Positions 18,632-26,846 of a stretch of 64,000 bases of DNA are shown piece by piece (the first letter of the stretch is position 1; each line of letters opens with the position of its first letter). Source of the DNA: Streptomyces durmitorensis (lineage in GTDB: Bacteria; Actinomycetota; Actinomycetes; Streptomycetales; Streptomycetaceae); the NCBI RefSeq assembly GCF_023498005.1, contig NZ_CP097289.1, positions 6,882,001 through 6,946,000 of the forward strand. The letters are read 5' to 3'. Under the pieces are notes generated by a model. That model had not been told where the DNA came from, made no database searches, and saw only the letters and a program-made list of their open reading frames with translations. The position numbers and the translations under genes were made by a program.

Positions 18632-19723
18632 TCAGCCCCGGCCCGTGCGGGGCACTATCGGCGGGGGCGGATGCGGGTGGTCGTCCCCCGGCGGCAGTTC
18701 GGCCCAGGCCGTGCTGACCTTCGGCAGGGCGTACGCGTGGTGCTCGGTCAGCCAGCGGACCAGGTGCTCGCGCACGGTGACACGCACCGTCCAGATGTCG
18801 TCCGCGTCCTTGGCGGTGACCAGGGCGCGGACCTGGATCGTGTTCGGCGTCGTGTCCGTGACCGCCAGGCCCCAGTCCCTGCCGTCCCAGGCGGCGCACT
18901 CGCGCAGGATGTCCTGGAGCTTCTCGCGCATCTCGGTGATGGGCGCGCTGTGGTCCAGCTGGAAGAAGACCGTGCCGGTCATCTGGGCGCCGCCGCGCGA
19001 CCAGTTCTCGAAGGGCTTCGACACGAAGTACGACACCGGCATCGTGATCCGGCGCTCGTCCCAGGTCCGCACGGCAAGGAAGGTCAGCGTGATCTCGTCG
19101 ATGGTGCCCCACTCGCCGTCCACGACGACCGTGTCGCCGATCCGCACCATGTCGCCGAAGGCGATCTGCAGCCCCGCGAAGAGATTGGCGAGCGTGGACT
19201 GGGCGGCGACGCCCGCGACGATGCCCAGAACGCCCGCCGACGCCAGCAGCGACGTCCCGGCCGCCTGCATGGCGGGGAAGGTCAGCAGCATCGCTCCGAC
19301 GGCCACGACACCGACGATCGCGGTGACCACCCGCTGGATGAGGGTGACCTGCGTACGCACACGCCGGACGCGGGCCGGGTCGCGGTGCGCGTTGGCGTAC
19401 TGGGCGTAGGTGGCCTCCACGATGGCGGTCGCGATACGGACGAGGAGCCAGGCCACCGACCCGATGAGCACCAGGGTCAGGGTCTGCGCGATACCCGCCG
19501 AATGATCCTTTCCGATCTCCGCGTGTTCGAACGAGCCGCGCAACAGGGCAGTACACAGGGACAGTTGGGACGGCAGTCGGCAGCGACGCAGCAGACCCCA
19601 CAGCGGATTGTCGGGATGGCGGTCGTCGGCTCGGCGCAGCAGCACGTCGGCCAGCCAAACCACGGCCAGCGTGAGCACGACCGAGCCGCCGACCACGATC
19701 AACGGACGCAGTACGTTCTCCAT
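18632..19723 (-). CDS. Small-conductance mechanosensitive channel (MscS family)
   Basis: The 363-aa protein has N-terminal membrane helices, then the pore-lining MscS helix (AGTSLLASAGVLGIVAGVAA) and the beta-domain signature FGDMVRIGDTVVVDGEWGTIDEI. It would release solutes on hypo-osmotic shock. The start is ATG 19723. A TACCCT -10-like hexamer lies 7 nt upstream (19731-19736) with no convincing Shine-Dalgarno, suggesting a leaderless transcript. It is divergent from the hydrolase gene, with only 30 bp between starts. Confidence 0.9.
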   Translation of the reverse strand: MENVLRPLIVVGGSVVLTLAVVWLADVLLRRADDRHPDNPLWGLLRRCRLPSQLSLCTALLRGSFEHAEIGKDHSAGIAQTLTLVLIGSVAWLLVRIATAIVEATYAQYANAHRDPARVRRVRTQVTLIQRVVTAIVGVVAVGAMLLTFPAMQAAGTSLLASAGVLGIVAGVAAQSTLANLFAGLQIAFGDMVRIGDTVVVDGEWGTIDEITLTFLAVRTWDERRITMPVSYFVSKPFENWSRGGAQMTGTVFFQLDHSAPITEMREKLQDILRECAAWDGRDWGLAVTDTTPNTIQVRALVTAKDADDIWTVRVTVREHLVRWLTEHHAYALPKVSTAWAELPPGDDHPHPPPPIVPRTGRG

Positions 19724-19730
19724 GCCCCCG

Positions 19731-19747
19731 AGGGTAAGTGGCACGAT
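19731..19747. promoter_or_regulatory. Overlapping divergent leaderless promoters
   Basis: In the 30-bp gap between divergent starts, TACCCT (minus strand, 19731-19736) lies 7 nt before the MscS ATG. CACGAT (plus strand, 19742-19747) lies 6 nt before the hydrolase ATG. Each would place a transcription start at or near the A of its ATG. The -35 regions would lie inside the opposite gene. Confidence 0.4.
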
Positions 19748-19753
19748 GGCCCC

Positions 19754-20323
19754 ATGAACATCATGCTTTTCCACTCGACGTACGGGCTGCGGCCCGCGGT
19801 GCACGCGGCGGCCGACCGGCTGCGCGCCGAGGGGCACGAGGTGACGACGCCCGATCTGTTCGAAGGGCGCACCTTCGACACCGTCGAGGAAGGCATGGCC
19901 TTCAAGGACGAGCTCGGCAAGGACGAGCTCCTGAAGAGGGCGATCCTGGCCGCCGCGCCCTACTCCGAGCGGGGTCTCGTCTACGCCGGGTTCTCGTTCG
20001 GCGCGGCCACCGCGCAGACCCTCGCCCTCGGCGACGCCAAGGCGCGCGGGCTGCTGCTCCTGCACGGCACGTCCGACATCGCGGAGAACACGACGGTGGA
20101 CGAGCTGCCGGTGCAGCTGCACGTCGCCGAGCCGGACCCGTTCGAGACGGACGACTGGCTGAGCGCGTGGTACCTGCAGATGGGGCGGGCCGGAGCCGAC
20201 GTCGAGGTCTACCGCTACGCCGGAGCCGGTCACATCTACACCGACCCCGACCTGGACGACTACGACGCCGAGGCGGCGGAGGCGACGTGGCGGACGGCGA
20301 TCGGCTTCCTGGAGACGCTCTAG
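19754..20323 (+). CDS. Dienelactone hydrolase-like alpha/beta hydrolase
   Basis: This 189-aa single-domain hydrolase begins IMLFHSTYGLRPAV at ATG 19754. The nucleophile elbow reads GFSFGAA (Ser rather than the Cys of classical dienelactone hydrolase) and the catalytic His is in GAGHIYTD near the C-terminus. An Asp near EPDPFE could complete the triad. Role unknown; related enzymes hydrolyse small lactones or esters. It ends 44 nt before the convergent kinase gene. Confidence 0.82.
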   Translation: MNIMLFHSTYGLRPAVHAAADRLRAEGHEVTTPDLFEGRTFDTVEEGMAFKDELGKDELLKRAILAAAPYSERGLVYAGFSFGAATAQTLALGDAKARGLLLLHGTSDIAENTTVDELPVQLHVAEPDPFETDDWLSAWYLQMGRAGADVEVYRYAGAGHIYTDPDLDDYDAEAAEATWRTAIGFLETL

Positions 20324-20367
20324 CCGCTTCGCGCGGACCTCTGGCCGCCGCACGCCCCCGCGACGGT

Positions 20368-21870
20368 TCACGCGCGCGTGCAGCGTCCCACCGGGGCGCT
20401 CACGGGCGGCTTGCACTGGAGGTCGTAGTCCCCGCCGCTGGAGCTGAGGTACCGCCCGACGCATTCGTCCCCGGCGGTCCTGCCGCGCTCGGCGCAGAAC
20501 CGCAGGGCGGCCCGGCCGTCCGCGAAGGGCCCTGGGGCGTAGATCACCCAGAAGCCGGGCCGCAGCGACGCGTAGTCGTCGCTGCGCACGTACTTCGCCT
20601 CCGGCACGTCCTTGCGCACGGCCGCGAGCCGGCGGTCGCGGGCGTCCGCGCCCGACCCGACCGGCTCGGAGAAGAGCTGGGCGACCCAACTGCCCGATGC
20701 GGGCGGGGCGCCGGGGGAGGAGGACTCCGGTGACGTGGTCGGGTCGGGGCTCTCGCTGCGGTCGGGGCTCTCGCTCCGGTCCGGGCTCTTGGACGACTTC
20801 GTGGGTTCAGGTGACGCCGGGGAGGAAGCCGCGGAGGAGCTCCCGCCGCCCTTGTCTCCCTCCCCGCCCGTGTCGCCCCCGTCCCGCAGCGCGAACACCA
20901 GCGCGGCACCGCCCACCAGGGCGAGCGCCACGGCGAGGGCCGCGGCGATCACCGGCGTACGCCTGCGGGGCTCGGCGGGCAGCTGCGCCACCGTGACCGG
21001 AGGGCGCTCCGAAGTCTCCGTAGGCTGCCAGGCGATCCCGTGCGCCACCGCGGCGAGCATCGCGTCCAGGCGCTCCGCGTCCGGGCGCAGCGCGGGATCC
21101 CGTACGAGCAGGGCGCTCAGGACCGGCGCGAGCGGCCCGGAGCGCACCGGCGGCGGCACGGGGTCGTCGAGCACGGCGGCGAGCGTGGCAAGCGTCGTGG
21201 CGCGGCGCAGCGGGCTGACGCCTTCCACGGCGAGATAGAGCACGAGGCCGAGCGACCAGAGGTCGGCCGCCGGGCCCTGGTCCGTGCCGCGGATGCGCTC
21301 GGGCGCCATGTACTCCGGCGAGCCGATCAGGTCGCCGGTCGCGGTGAGCTGCGTGGAGCCGTGCAGCGTCGCGATGCCGAAGTCCGTGAGGACCACGGAG
21401 GGGCCCGCGCTGCCGGGAGTCTCGCCCCGCAGCAGGATGTTGGCGGGCTTCACGTCCCGGTGCAGGATGCCCGCCGCGTGGGCGACGCGCAGCGCCGAGA
21501 GCAGCTCGCGGCCGATGCGGGCCGCCTCGTGCGGCGGCAACGTGCCCTGTTCCAGGAGGTCCTGGAGCGTGCGCCCCGGCAGCAGTTCCATCACGAGCCA
21601 GGGGTGCGGACCCGTGTCCACGATGTGATGGATCGTCACCACATGCGGGTGGTTGATCCGGGCCAGCGCCCTGGCCTCGCGCAGCACGCGCTCCCGCAGG
21701 ACGCGCGACTGCTCGCCCGTCAGCTCCCGTTCGGTGGGCCGGACCTCCTTGATGGCCACCTCGCGGTGCAGCACGGTGTCGCGCGCCCGCCACACCGTGC
21801 CCATGCCCCCGCTGCCGAGCCGCTCCAGCAGCTCGAAGCGCCCGTCCACCACGTCCCCCTGGCCACTCAT
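20368..21870 (-). CDS. Receptor-type Ser/Thr protein kinase (PknB family)
   Basis: The 500-aa protein has an intact Hanks-type kinase domain (about 10-275): P-loop GSGGMGTVW, Lys41 in AIKE, catalytic HRDVKPAN (Asp139) and DFG (163-165). A single membrane helix spans about 306-328. A Ser/Pro/Asp linker with SPDRSE repeats (331-392) leads to an extracellular domain of about 105 residues with three Cys. No PASTA repeats are present, so the ligand is not muropeptide by analogy. The ATG at 21870 has TACCCT 6 nt upstream, suggesting a leaderless message. Confidence 0.9.
   Translation of the reverse strand: MSGQGDVVDGRFELLERLGSGGMGTVWRARDTVLHREVAIKEVRPTERELTGEQSRVLRERVLREARALARINHPHVVTIHHIVDTGPHPWLVMELLPGRTLQDLLEQGTLPPHEAARIGRELLSALRVAHAAGILHRDVKPANILLRGETPGSAGPSVVLTDFGIATLHGSTQLTATGDLIGSPEYMAPERIRGTDQGPAADLWSLGLVLYLAVEGVSPLRRATTLATLAAVLDDPVPPPVRSGPLAPVLSALLVRDPALRPDAERLDAMLAAVAHGIAWQPTETSERPPVTVAQLPAEPRRRTPVIAAALAVALALVGGAALVFALRDGGDTGGEGDKGGGSSSAASSPASPEPTKSSKSPDRSESPDRSESPDPTTSPESSSPGAPPASGSWVAQLFSEPVGSGADARDRRLAAVRKDVPEAKYVRSDDYASLRPGFWVIYAPGPFADGRAALRFCAERGRTAGDECVGRYLSSSGGDYDLQCKPPVSAPVGRCTRA
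20742..20795. repeat. Short tandem repeat in the kinase linker
   Basis: Roughly three 18-bp units (GGTCGGGGCTCTCGCTGC and variants) encode the repeated Ser-Pro-Asp-Arg-Ser-Glu linker of the receptor kinase. Copy number of such units can vary between strains. Confidence 0.7.
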
Positions 21871-21876
21871 GACGCA

Positions 21877-21882
21877 AGGGTA
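21877..21882 (-). promoter_or_regulatory. Putative -10 of the kinase gene
   Basis: TACCCT lies 6 nt upstream of the kinase ATG with no Shine-Dalgarno between, consistent with a leaderless transcript. A matching -35 is not obvious. Confidence 0.35.
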
Positions 21883-21911
21883 AGGGGCGCCGGAGACGCG
21901 CGTGACCCGGG

Positions 21912-23591
21912 TCAGCGCACCGGGGAGTACGCCCGCTCGACCCTCTGTGTGCCGCTGAGGGTGCGGTACGAACGGGCCCAGGAGGAGGTCGCCCCGGGGT
22001 CCTTGCGGTCGGACAGGACGTAGTAGTCCATTTGGGACCGCTCGGCCGTGACGTCGAGGACTCCGTAGCCGTGCGAGTCCATGTCCAGCCATTTCACATG
22101 GCGGTTGGCCGCCTTCACCGCGCCCACCGCGACCAGCGAGAGGGTGTGCGGGGCGACGTGCAGCATGTCGTCCACGTTGTCCGAGGTCACGGAGGTGACC
22201 ACGAACTCCGTGGCCGCGGAGGGCGATGCGGGGTAGGTGGCGGCCCTGACCGGTACGTCGTTCGCCCAGGCCATGTGGATGTCACCGGTGAGGAAGACCG
22301 TGTTCCGGATGGCCTTGTCGACCAGGTGGGAGATGAGCTCCTTGCGGTCGTCGGTGTAGCCGTCCCACTGGTCGGCGTTGATCGCGAGGCCTTCCTTGGG
22401 CAGGCCGAGCAACTCCGCGATGGGTTCGAGCAGATGGGCCGGTACGGAACCGAAGGCGACCGGCGAGATCATCACCGAGGTGCCGACCAGCTTCCAGGAG
22501 GCATCGGACGAGGCGAGGCCCGCCTTCAGCCAGTCGAGCTGGGCGCGCCCCGTGATCGTACGGTCCGGGTCGTCCACGTCGCCGCTGCCGAACCCCGCCT
22601 GCTCGGAGCGGAAGGAGCGCAGGTCGAGCAGGTGCAGATCGGCCAGCTTGCCGAAGCGGAGGCGGCGGTAGACGGTGCCCTCGGTGGAGGGGCGTACGGG
22701 CATCCACTCGAAGTACGCCTGCTTGGCGGCCGCCATGCGCTGCGCCCAGCCGCCCTCGGTCTGAGGGGAGTGGTTCACCGCGCCGCCCGACCAGGTGTTG
22801 TCGGCGAACTCGTGGTCGTCCCAGATCGCGATCAGCGGGTGCGTGGCGTGCATCGCCTGCGCGTCCGGGTCGGTCTTGTGGGCGCCGTGCCGGGTGCGGT
22901 AGTCGGCGAGGCTGACGATCTCGTGCCGCGGCTCGTGCAGGCGCACTCCGTACTCGGCGGCCGGGTACTCGCCGCTCTGGTACTCGTAGATGTAGTCGCC
23001 GATGTGCAGGACCGCGTCGAGTTCGGTGCGGGCCGCGAGATGGCGGTACGCGGAGAAGTAGCCGGCCTCCCAGTTGGCGCAGGACACCACGCCGAAGCGG
23101 ACCCCGGGGGCCGCCGCCTCGTGCGCGGGGGTGGTGCGGGTGCGGCCGACGGGGGAGTGCACCGGGGTGCCCCCGCTTCCCGAGTCGCCCGCGGAGAAGC
23201 GGAAGTAATAGGTGGTGGCAGGGCTCAAGCCCCTTACGTCGGCCTTGACCGTGTGGTCGGCCGCGGCTCGGGCGGTCGTGCTGCCGTGGCCGACGACCTG
23301 GGTGAAGCCCTTGTCCTTGGCTATCTCCCATCTCACTTCGGTGTCCGGCCCTCTGCCGGAGCCCGGCGAGGCCTCCGGGGTCGGCGTCACCCGGGTCCAC
23401 AGCAGGACTCCGTCGGGCAGCGGGTCACCCGAGGCGACTCCGTGGTGGAAGGCGGGCCCTTCGGCGGCGTGCGCGAGGGGAGCGGCGGCGAGGGGCGCGA
23501 GGGCCGCGGTGGCGGCAGCGGCCTTCACGACCGTACGGCGGCTCGGGGCCGCGGAGTTGAGCGAACTGGGGGCGCTGTTTCGGCTGGTCAC
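21912..23591 (-). CDS. phoD: Alkaline phosphatase D (PhoD family), Tat-exported
   Basis: The 559-aa enzyme begins with a twin-arginine signal ([18 protein letters not shown]) and a likely cleavage after AHA near 42. The PhoD N-terminal domain follows ([20 protein letters not shown]), then the catalytic Fe/Ca phosphodiesterase-phosphatase domain with [24 protein letters not shown] and [10 protein letters not shown]. It releases phosphate from organic esters outside the cell. GTG 23591 is preceded by AAGG. PhoP control is expected for the family, but I could not identify a clear tandem PHO box; a palindrome sits in the promoter region instead. Confidence 0.93.
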   Translation of the reverse strand: MTSRNSAPSSLNSAAPSRRTVVKAAAATAALAPLAAAPLAHAAEGPAFHHGVASGDPLPDGVLLWTRVTPTPEASPGSGRGPDTEVRWEIAKDKGFTQVVGHGSTTARAAADHTVKADVRGLSPATTYYFRFSAGDSGSGGTPVHSPVGRTRTTPAHEAAAPGVRFGVVSCANWEAGYFSAYRHLAARTELDAVLHIGDYIYEYQSGEYPAAEYGVRLHEPRHEIVSLADYRTRHGAHKTDPDAQAMHATHPLIAIWDDHEFADNTWSGGAVNHSPQTEGGWAQRMAAAKQAYFEWMPVRPSTEGTVYRRLRFGKLADLHLLDLRSFRSEQAGFGSGDVDDPDRTITGRAQLDWLKAGLASSDASWKLVGTSVMISPVAFGSVPAHLLEPIAELLGLPKEGLAINADQWDGYTDDRKELISHLVDKAIRNTVFLTGDIHMAWANDVPVRAATYPASPSAATEFVVTSVTSDNVDDMLHVAPHTLSLVAVGAVKAANRHVKWLDMDSHGYGVLDVTAERSQMDYYVLSDRKDPGATSSWARSYRTLSGTQRVERAYSPVR

Positions 23592-23602
23592 GGGCGATTA
23601 CC

Positions 23603-23616
23603 TTACTGATCAGTAA
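23603..23616. promoter_or_regulatory. Palindrome upstream of phoD
   Basis: TTACTGATCAGTAA is a perfect 14-bp palindrome centred about 19 nt upstream of the phoD GTG. It is nested in a wider inverted pair, GGCGATTAC (23593-23601) and GTAATCGCC (23613-23621). Its form resembles operators of TetR-family repressors. No regulator gene is adjacent. Confidence 0.5.
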
Positions 23617-23623
23617 TCGCCAA

Positions 23624-23655
23624 GAGCGGGCGAACTCCGAAACGTTCGCCCGCTC
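23624..23655 (-). terminator. Hairpin after the DsbA-like gene
   Basis: A 12-bp perfect stem (23624-23635 with 23644-23655) and an 8-nt loop lie 41 nt beyond the DsbA-like stop and upstream of phoD. The U-tract is poor. Confidence 0.6.
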
Positions 23656-23695
23656 TTCCGCTCTGTGCCGCTCAGCGTGCGGCTCTGCGGTCGGT

Positions 23696-24514
23696 TCAGC
23701 CCTTGAGCGCCGCGTCGATGGCCGTCTTGTACTCCTCGACCGTCGAGGGCGCGTTCTTCTTGTCGGAGCCGGTCAGCTTCTTGCCGTCCATGACGAAGGA
23801 GGGGGTGCCGTCGACGCCGTCCTTGTTGTCGTCGAACTTCTTCGACATCTCCAGGGCCCAGCGGTCGTACGTGCCGTTCTTGACGTCCTTCGCGAAGGTC
23901 TTGCTCTTCTTGAGCTCGGGGACCTGGTTCGCGATCTTGGTCAGGACCGCGTCGTCCTTGAACTTGTCCTCGGTCTCGGAGGGGTGGTTCTCCTTGGAGA
24001 ACATCGCCTTCTTGTAGTCGAGGAAGGCCTGGTCGCTCACGTTCAGGGCGGCACCGAGCGCGCTGAGCGCGTTCTTGGAGCCCTCACCCGTGAGGTTGCG
24101 GTCGAGGAACGAGGCGCCGATGAACTGGATCTTGTACTTGCCGTCCTTCAGGTCCTTCTCGACCGTCGGGCCGACCGTCTGCTCGAAGCTGGCGCAGACC
24201 GGGCAGCGCGGGTCCTCGTAGACCTTGAGGGTCTTCTTGGCGCTGTCCTTGCCGATGACGACGGTCGTGCCGTCCGTGCCCGTGGAGTTCGCCGGCTTGA
24301 CCAGCTTCTCGTCCTTGGCGGCTTCCCAGTGGCCGGGCTTGTTGGACTGCATGACGGCGTACCCGACGCCGCCCGCGATCGCCAGGACCGCGACGACGGA
24401 GACGCCGACGATCAGCGACCGCTTGCGCTTCTCGCGCTTGCGCTCGGCTTCCTGCTGGGCGCGGATCCGCTCGCGGGCCGCCGACTTGGCCGCCTGGCTG
24501 TTGCGCTTGCTCAT
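23696..24514 (-). CDS. Membrane-anchored DsbA-family thiol-disulfide protein
   Basis: The 272-aa protein has a highly charged cytoplasmic N-terminus (about 32 residues), one membrane helix (33-54) and an external thioredoxin-fold domain with the active site CPVC (Cys104, Cys107). The cis-Pro loop is VDGTPSFVMDGKKLTG. It probably oxidises or isomerises exported proteins. ATG 24514 follows GGAGAA. It lies 44 nt after a membrane protein gene, and a paralogue with CPAC is at 56165. Confidence 0.9.
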   Translation of the reverse strand: MSKRNSQAAKSAARERIRAQQEAERKREKRKRSLIVGVSVVAVLAIAGGVGYAVMQSNKPGHWEAAKDEKLVKPANSTGTDGTTVVIGKDSAKKTLKVYEDPRCPVCASFEQTVGPTVEKDLKDGKYKIQFIGASFLDRNLTGEGSKNALSALGAALNVSDQAFLDYKKAMFSKENHPSETEDKFKDDAVLTKIANQVPELKKSKTFAKDVKNGTYDRWALEMSKKFDDNKDGVDGTPSFVMDGKKLTGSDKKNAPSTVEEYKTAIDAALKG

Positions 24515-24558
24515 GATGATGTTCTCCGTAGGGGTGACGTGCGTGGGGACGGTGGTGC

Positions 24559-25248
24559 TCAGGCGAAGACGGCCGAGCACGGCGGTCCACGCCGTCCCAC
24601 GAAGTGCACGAGCAGCCGCGTACGCGCGGTCCGGACCCGGCGTGCGGGGCGCGGGGCGCGGTGCGGCGGCCGCGGGCGGATGCCCACCGCGGCGACCGCG
24701 ACGAGCAGCGGCCGGAAGGTGGAAGCGGCCACCGCGCGCAGGACCTGGGCCAGGGCGCGCTCGCCGCGCCGCAGCCAGAGTGCCGCGAGCAGGCCGACCC
24801 CGATGTGCGCGCCGAGCAGCAGCCAGGCGGCGCCCGGATCGGCCTCGGCGAGCAGCACGGCGGCGGCACGGTGTCCGTCGCCGCCGGTCATCTGGGCCAG
24901 CGGGGTGCCGACGCCGGCACCGCCGCACAGCACGTCGAAGCCGACGGAGCGCAGCGGGCCCGCGACGGGACCGCCCGCCTGGCCGTAACAGACGTGCTGC
25001 CCCGTGGTGAACACCGTGTCGGCGGCCAGTTCCAGCGGGATCAGGAGGGCTGCGATGCGGCCGTAGCCACGCTCGCGCCCCGCCAGGGCGTACGCGATGA
25101 CGAAGACCGCGGCGGCGATCACCGCGACGGTGGTCAGCGGCAGCGGGGCGCGGGACAGCAGGACGTGCGACGCGGCGGAGAGCGTCACGACGAGCGTCGT
25201 GAAGAGCGCCGCGCGCACGGCTCTGAGCTGGGTCCCGGATATGTCCAT
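24559..25248 (-). CDS. Polytopic membrane protein, function unknown
   Basis: This 229-aa protein has four or five hydrophobic segments, a His/Cys-bearing stretch (TTGQHVCYGQ) and a C-terminal Arg-rich tail ending near a Cys (GPPCSAVFA). I do not recognise a family. It starts at ATG 25248 and is cotranscribed with the DsbA-like gene 44 nt downstream. Partnership with that thiol protein is suggested by position alone. An electron-transfer role like DsbB or VKOR is not supported, since no CXXC motif is present. Confidence 0.7.
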   Translation of the reverse strand: MDISGTQLRAVRAALFTTLVVTLSAASHVLLSRAPLPLTTVAVIAAAVFVIAYALAGRERGYGRIAALLIPLELAADTVFTTGQHVCYGQAGGPVAGPLRSVGFDVLCGGAGVGTPLAQMTGGDGHRAAAVLLAEADPGAAWLLLGAHIGVGLLAALWLRRGERALAQVLRAVAASTFRPLLVAVAAVGIRPRPPHRAPRPARRVRTARTRLLVHFVGRRGPPCSAVFA

Positions 25249-25279
25249 CGCGCAGCCGAGTGTGCCATGTGCGCGTGTA

Positions 25280-25300
25280 AGGCAGCCCTAAAGGGTGCCT
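25280..25300. promoter_or_regulatory. Imperfect palindrome upstream of the membrane protein gene
   Basis: AGGCAGCCCT and AAGGGTGCCT flank one central base, pairing 8 of 10 positions. It lies 32 nt upstream of the ATG at 25248 and 28 nt beyond the DUF2252 stop. It could be an operator or a weak terminator for the upstream gene. Confidence 0.3.
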
Positions 25301-25327
25301 ATGAAATACGCGGCGTCCTCTTCGTGC

Positions 25328-26656
25328 CTACAGACCCGGAATCCGACCGTTACGGAACAGGTCGACGAAGATCTGGTGGTCCCTGCGGGCCGTTGCGCCG
25401 TACTCGTGCGCGAAGTCCACGAGGAGGTCGCCGAAGCTCTCTTCGTCCGCCGCGATGGCGGCGTCGATCGCGCGCTCCGTGGAGAACGGCACCAGGTCCG
25501 AGTGGTTGCTCTCGTCGTCCGCGGCGGAGTGCATCGTGGCCGTGGCGCGGCCCAGGTCGGCGATGACCGCGGCGATCTCGTCCCAGTCGTCGATGTCCGA
25601 CCAGTCCAGGTCCACGGCGTACGGAGAGACCTCGGCCACCAGCTGTCCCGCGCCGTCCAGCTCGGTCCAGCCGAGCCAGGGGTCGGCGTGCGCCTGGAGC
25701 GCGCGCTGCGAGATGACCGTGCGGTGGCCCTCGTGCTGGAAGTGGTCACGGACCGCGCCGTCGGTGATGTGGCGCGAGACGGCCGGGGTCTGGGCCTGCT
25801 TGAGGTAGATCACGACGTCGTTCTCCAACGCGTCGCTGTTGCCCTCCAGGAGGATGTTGTACGAGGGCAGTCCCGCGGAGCCGATGCCGATGCCGCGGCG
25901 TCCGACGACGTCCTTCACCCGATACGAGTCGGGGCGGGTGAGCGAGGACTCGGGCAGCGTCTCCAGATAGCCGTCGAAGGCGGCGAGCACCTTGTACCGC
26001 GTGGCCGCGTCGAGCTCGATGGAACCGCCGCCGGAGGCGAAGCGGCGCTCGAAGTCACGGATCTCCGTCATGGACTCCAGGAGCCCGAAGCGGGTCAGCG
26101 AGCGCGCGTCGCGCAGCGCGTCCAGGAGCGGGCCCTGGGCGGTGTCCAGGGTGAAGGGCGGCACCTCGTCGCTCTTGGCGCCGGTGGCCAGGTCGTGGAT
26201 CCGCTCGCGGTACGCGGCGGCGTAGATCCGCACCAGGTCGGTGATCTGCTCGTCGCTGAGCGCCTTCGTGTACCCGATCAGGGCCACGGAGGCGGCGAAG
26301 CGCTTCAGGTCCCAGGTGAAGGGGCCGACGTACGCCTCGTCGAAGTCGTTCACGTTGAAGATCAGGCGGCCCTGGGCGTCCATGTACGTGCCGAAGTTCT
26401 CCGCGTGCAGGTCGCCGTGGATCCACACCCGTCCCGTGCGCTCGTCCAGGTAGGGACCGCCGTGCTGCTCGCGCTCCAGGTCCCCGTAGAAGAGGCAGGC
26501 CGTGCCGCGGTAGAACGCGAAGGCGGAGGCGGCCATCTTCCGGAACTTCACCCGGAACGCGGCGGGGTCCGCGGCGAGCAGCTCGCCGAACGCGGTGTCG
26601 AAGACGGAGAGGATCTGCTCGCCGCGCTGCTCAGCGGTGGGCTGCGGTTCCGACAT
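25328..26656 (-). CDS. DUF2252 family protein
   Basis: This 442-aa cytoplasmic protein carries the DUF2252 signature WIHGDLHAENFGTY followed by FNVNDFDEAYVGPFTWDLKR, reminiscent of the catalytic loop and metal-binding Asp of aminoglycoside phosphotransferase-like kinases. A later GRRGIGIGSAGLPSYNILLE segment is also typical. The biochemical role is undescribed. I start it at ATG 26656 behind GGAGG; an upstream in-frame ATG at 26698 has no Shine-Dalgarno. It is divergent from dnaE across 190 bp. Confidence 0.85.
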   Translation of the reverse strand: MSEPQPTAEQRGEQILSVFDTAFGELLAADPAAFRVKFRKMAASAFAFYRGTACLFYGDLEREQHGGPYLDERTGRVWIHGDLHAENFGTYMDAQGRLIFNVNDFDEAYVGPFTWDLKRFAASVALIGYTKALSDEQITDLVRIYAAAYRERIHDLATGAKSDEVPPFTLDTAQGPLLDALRDARSLTRFGLLESMTEIRDFERRFASGGGSIELDAATRYKVLAAFDGYLETLPESSLTRPDSYRVKDVVGRRGIGIGSAGLPSYNILLEGNSDALENDVVIYLKQAQTPAVSRHITDGAVRDHFQHEGHRTVISQRALQAHADPWLGWTELDGAGQLVAEVSPYAVDLDWSDIDDWDEIAAVIADLGRATATMHSAADDESNHSDLVPFSTERAIDAAIAADEESFGDLLVDFAHEYGATARRDHQIFVDLFRNGRIPGL

Positions 26657-26846
26657 CGCGGGGTGCCTCCAGGTAACAGGTGGTGCCAGGTCGTGCATGA
26701 CATTTGGGACAGGTGTTCCGACCTGTCCAACGCACGACGGTACCCCCGAGTGCCCGTCGCTTGTCAGTGCCGCGGATTAGACTTCCACGCTGTCCCCCCA
26801 GACTGCCCGCAGCCTGTCACCATTCGTTCTCCGGAGGCCTTCCGCC

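Noticed and set aside
23592..23700. PHO box upstream of phoD
   Set aside because: Single GTTCGCC-like words occur, but not as 11-nt-spaced direct repeats; the hairpin explains them better.
25280..25300. DmdR/IdeR iron box
   Set aside because: It is palindromic but lacks the TTAGG...CCTAA outer pattern, so I list it only as an unassigned palindrome.
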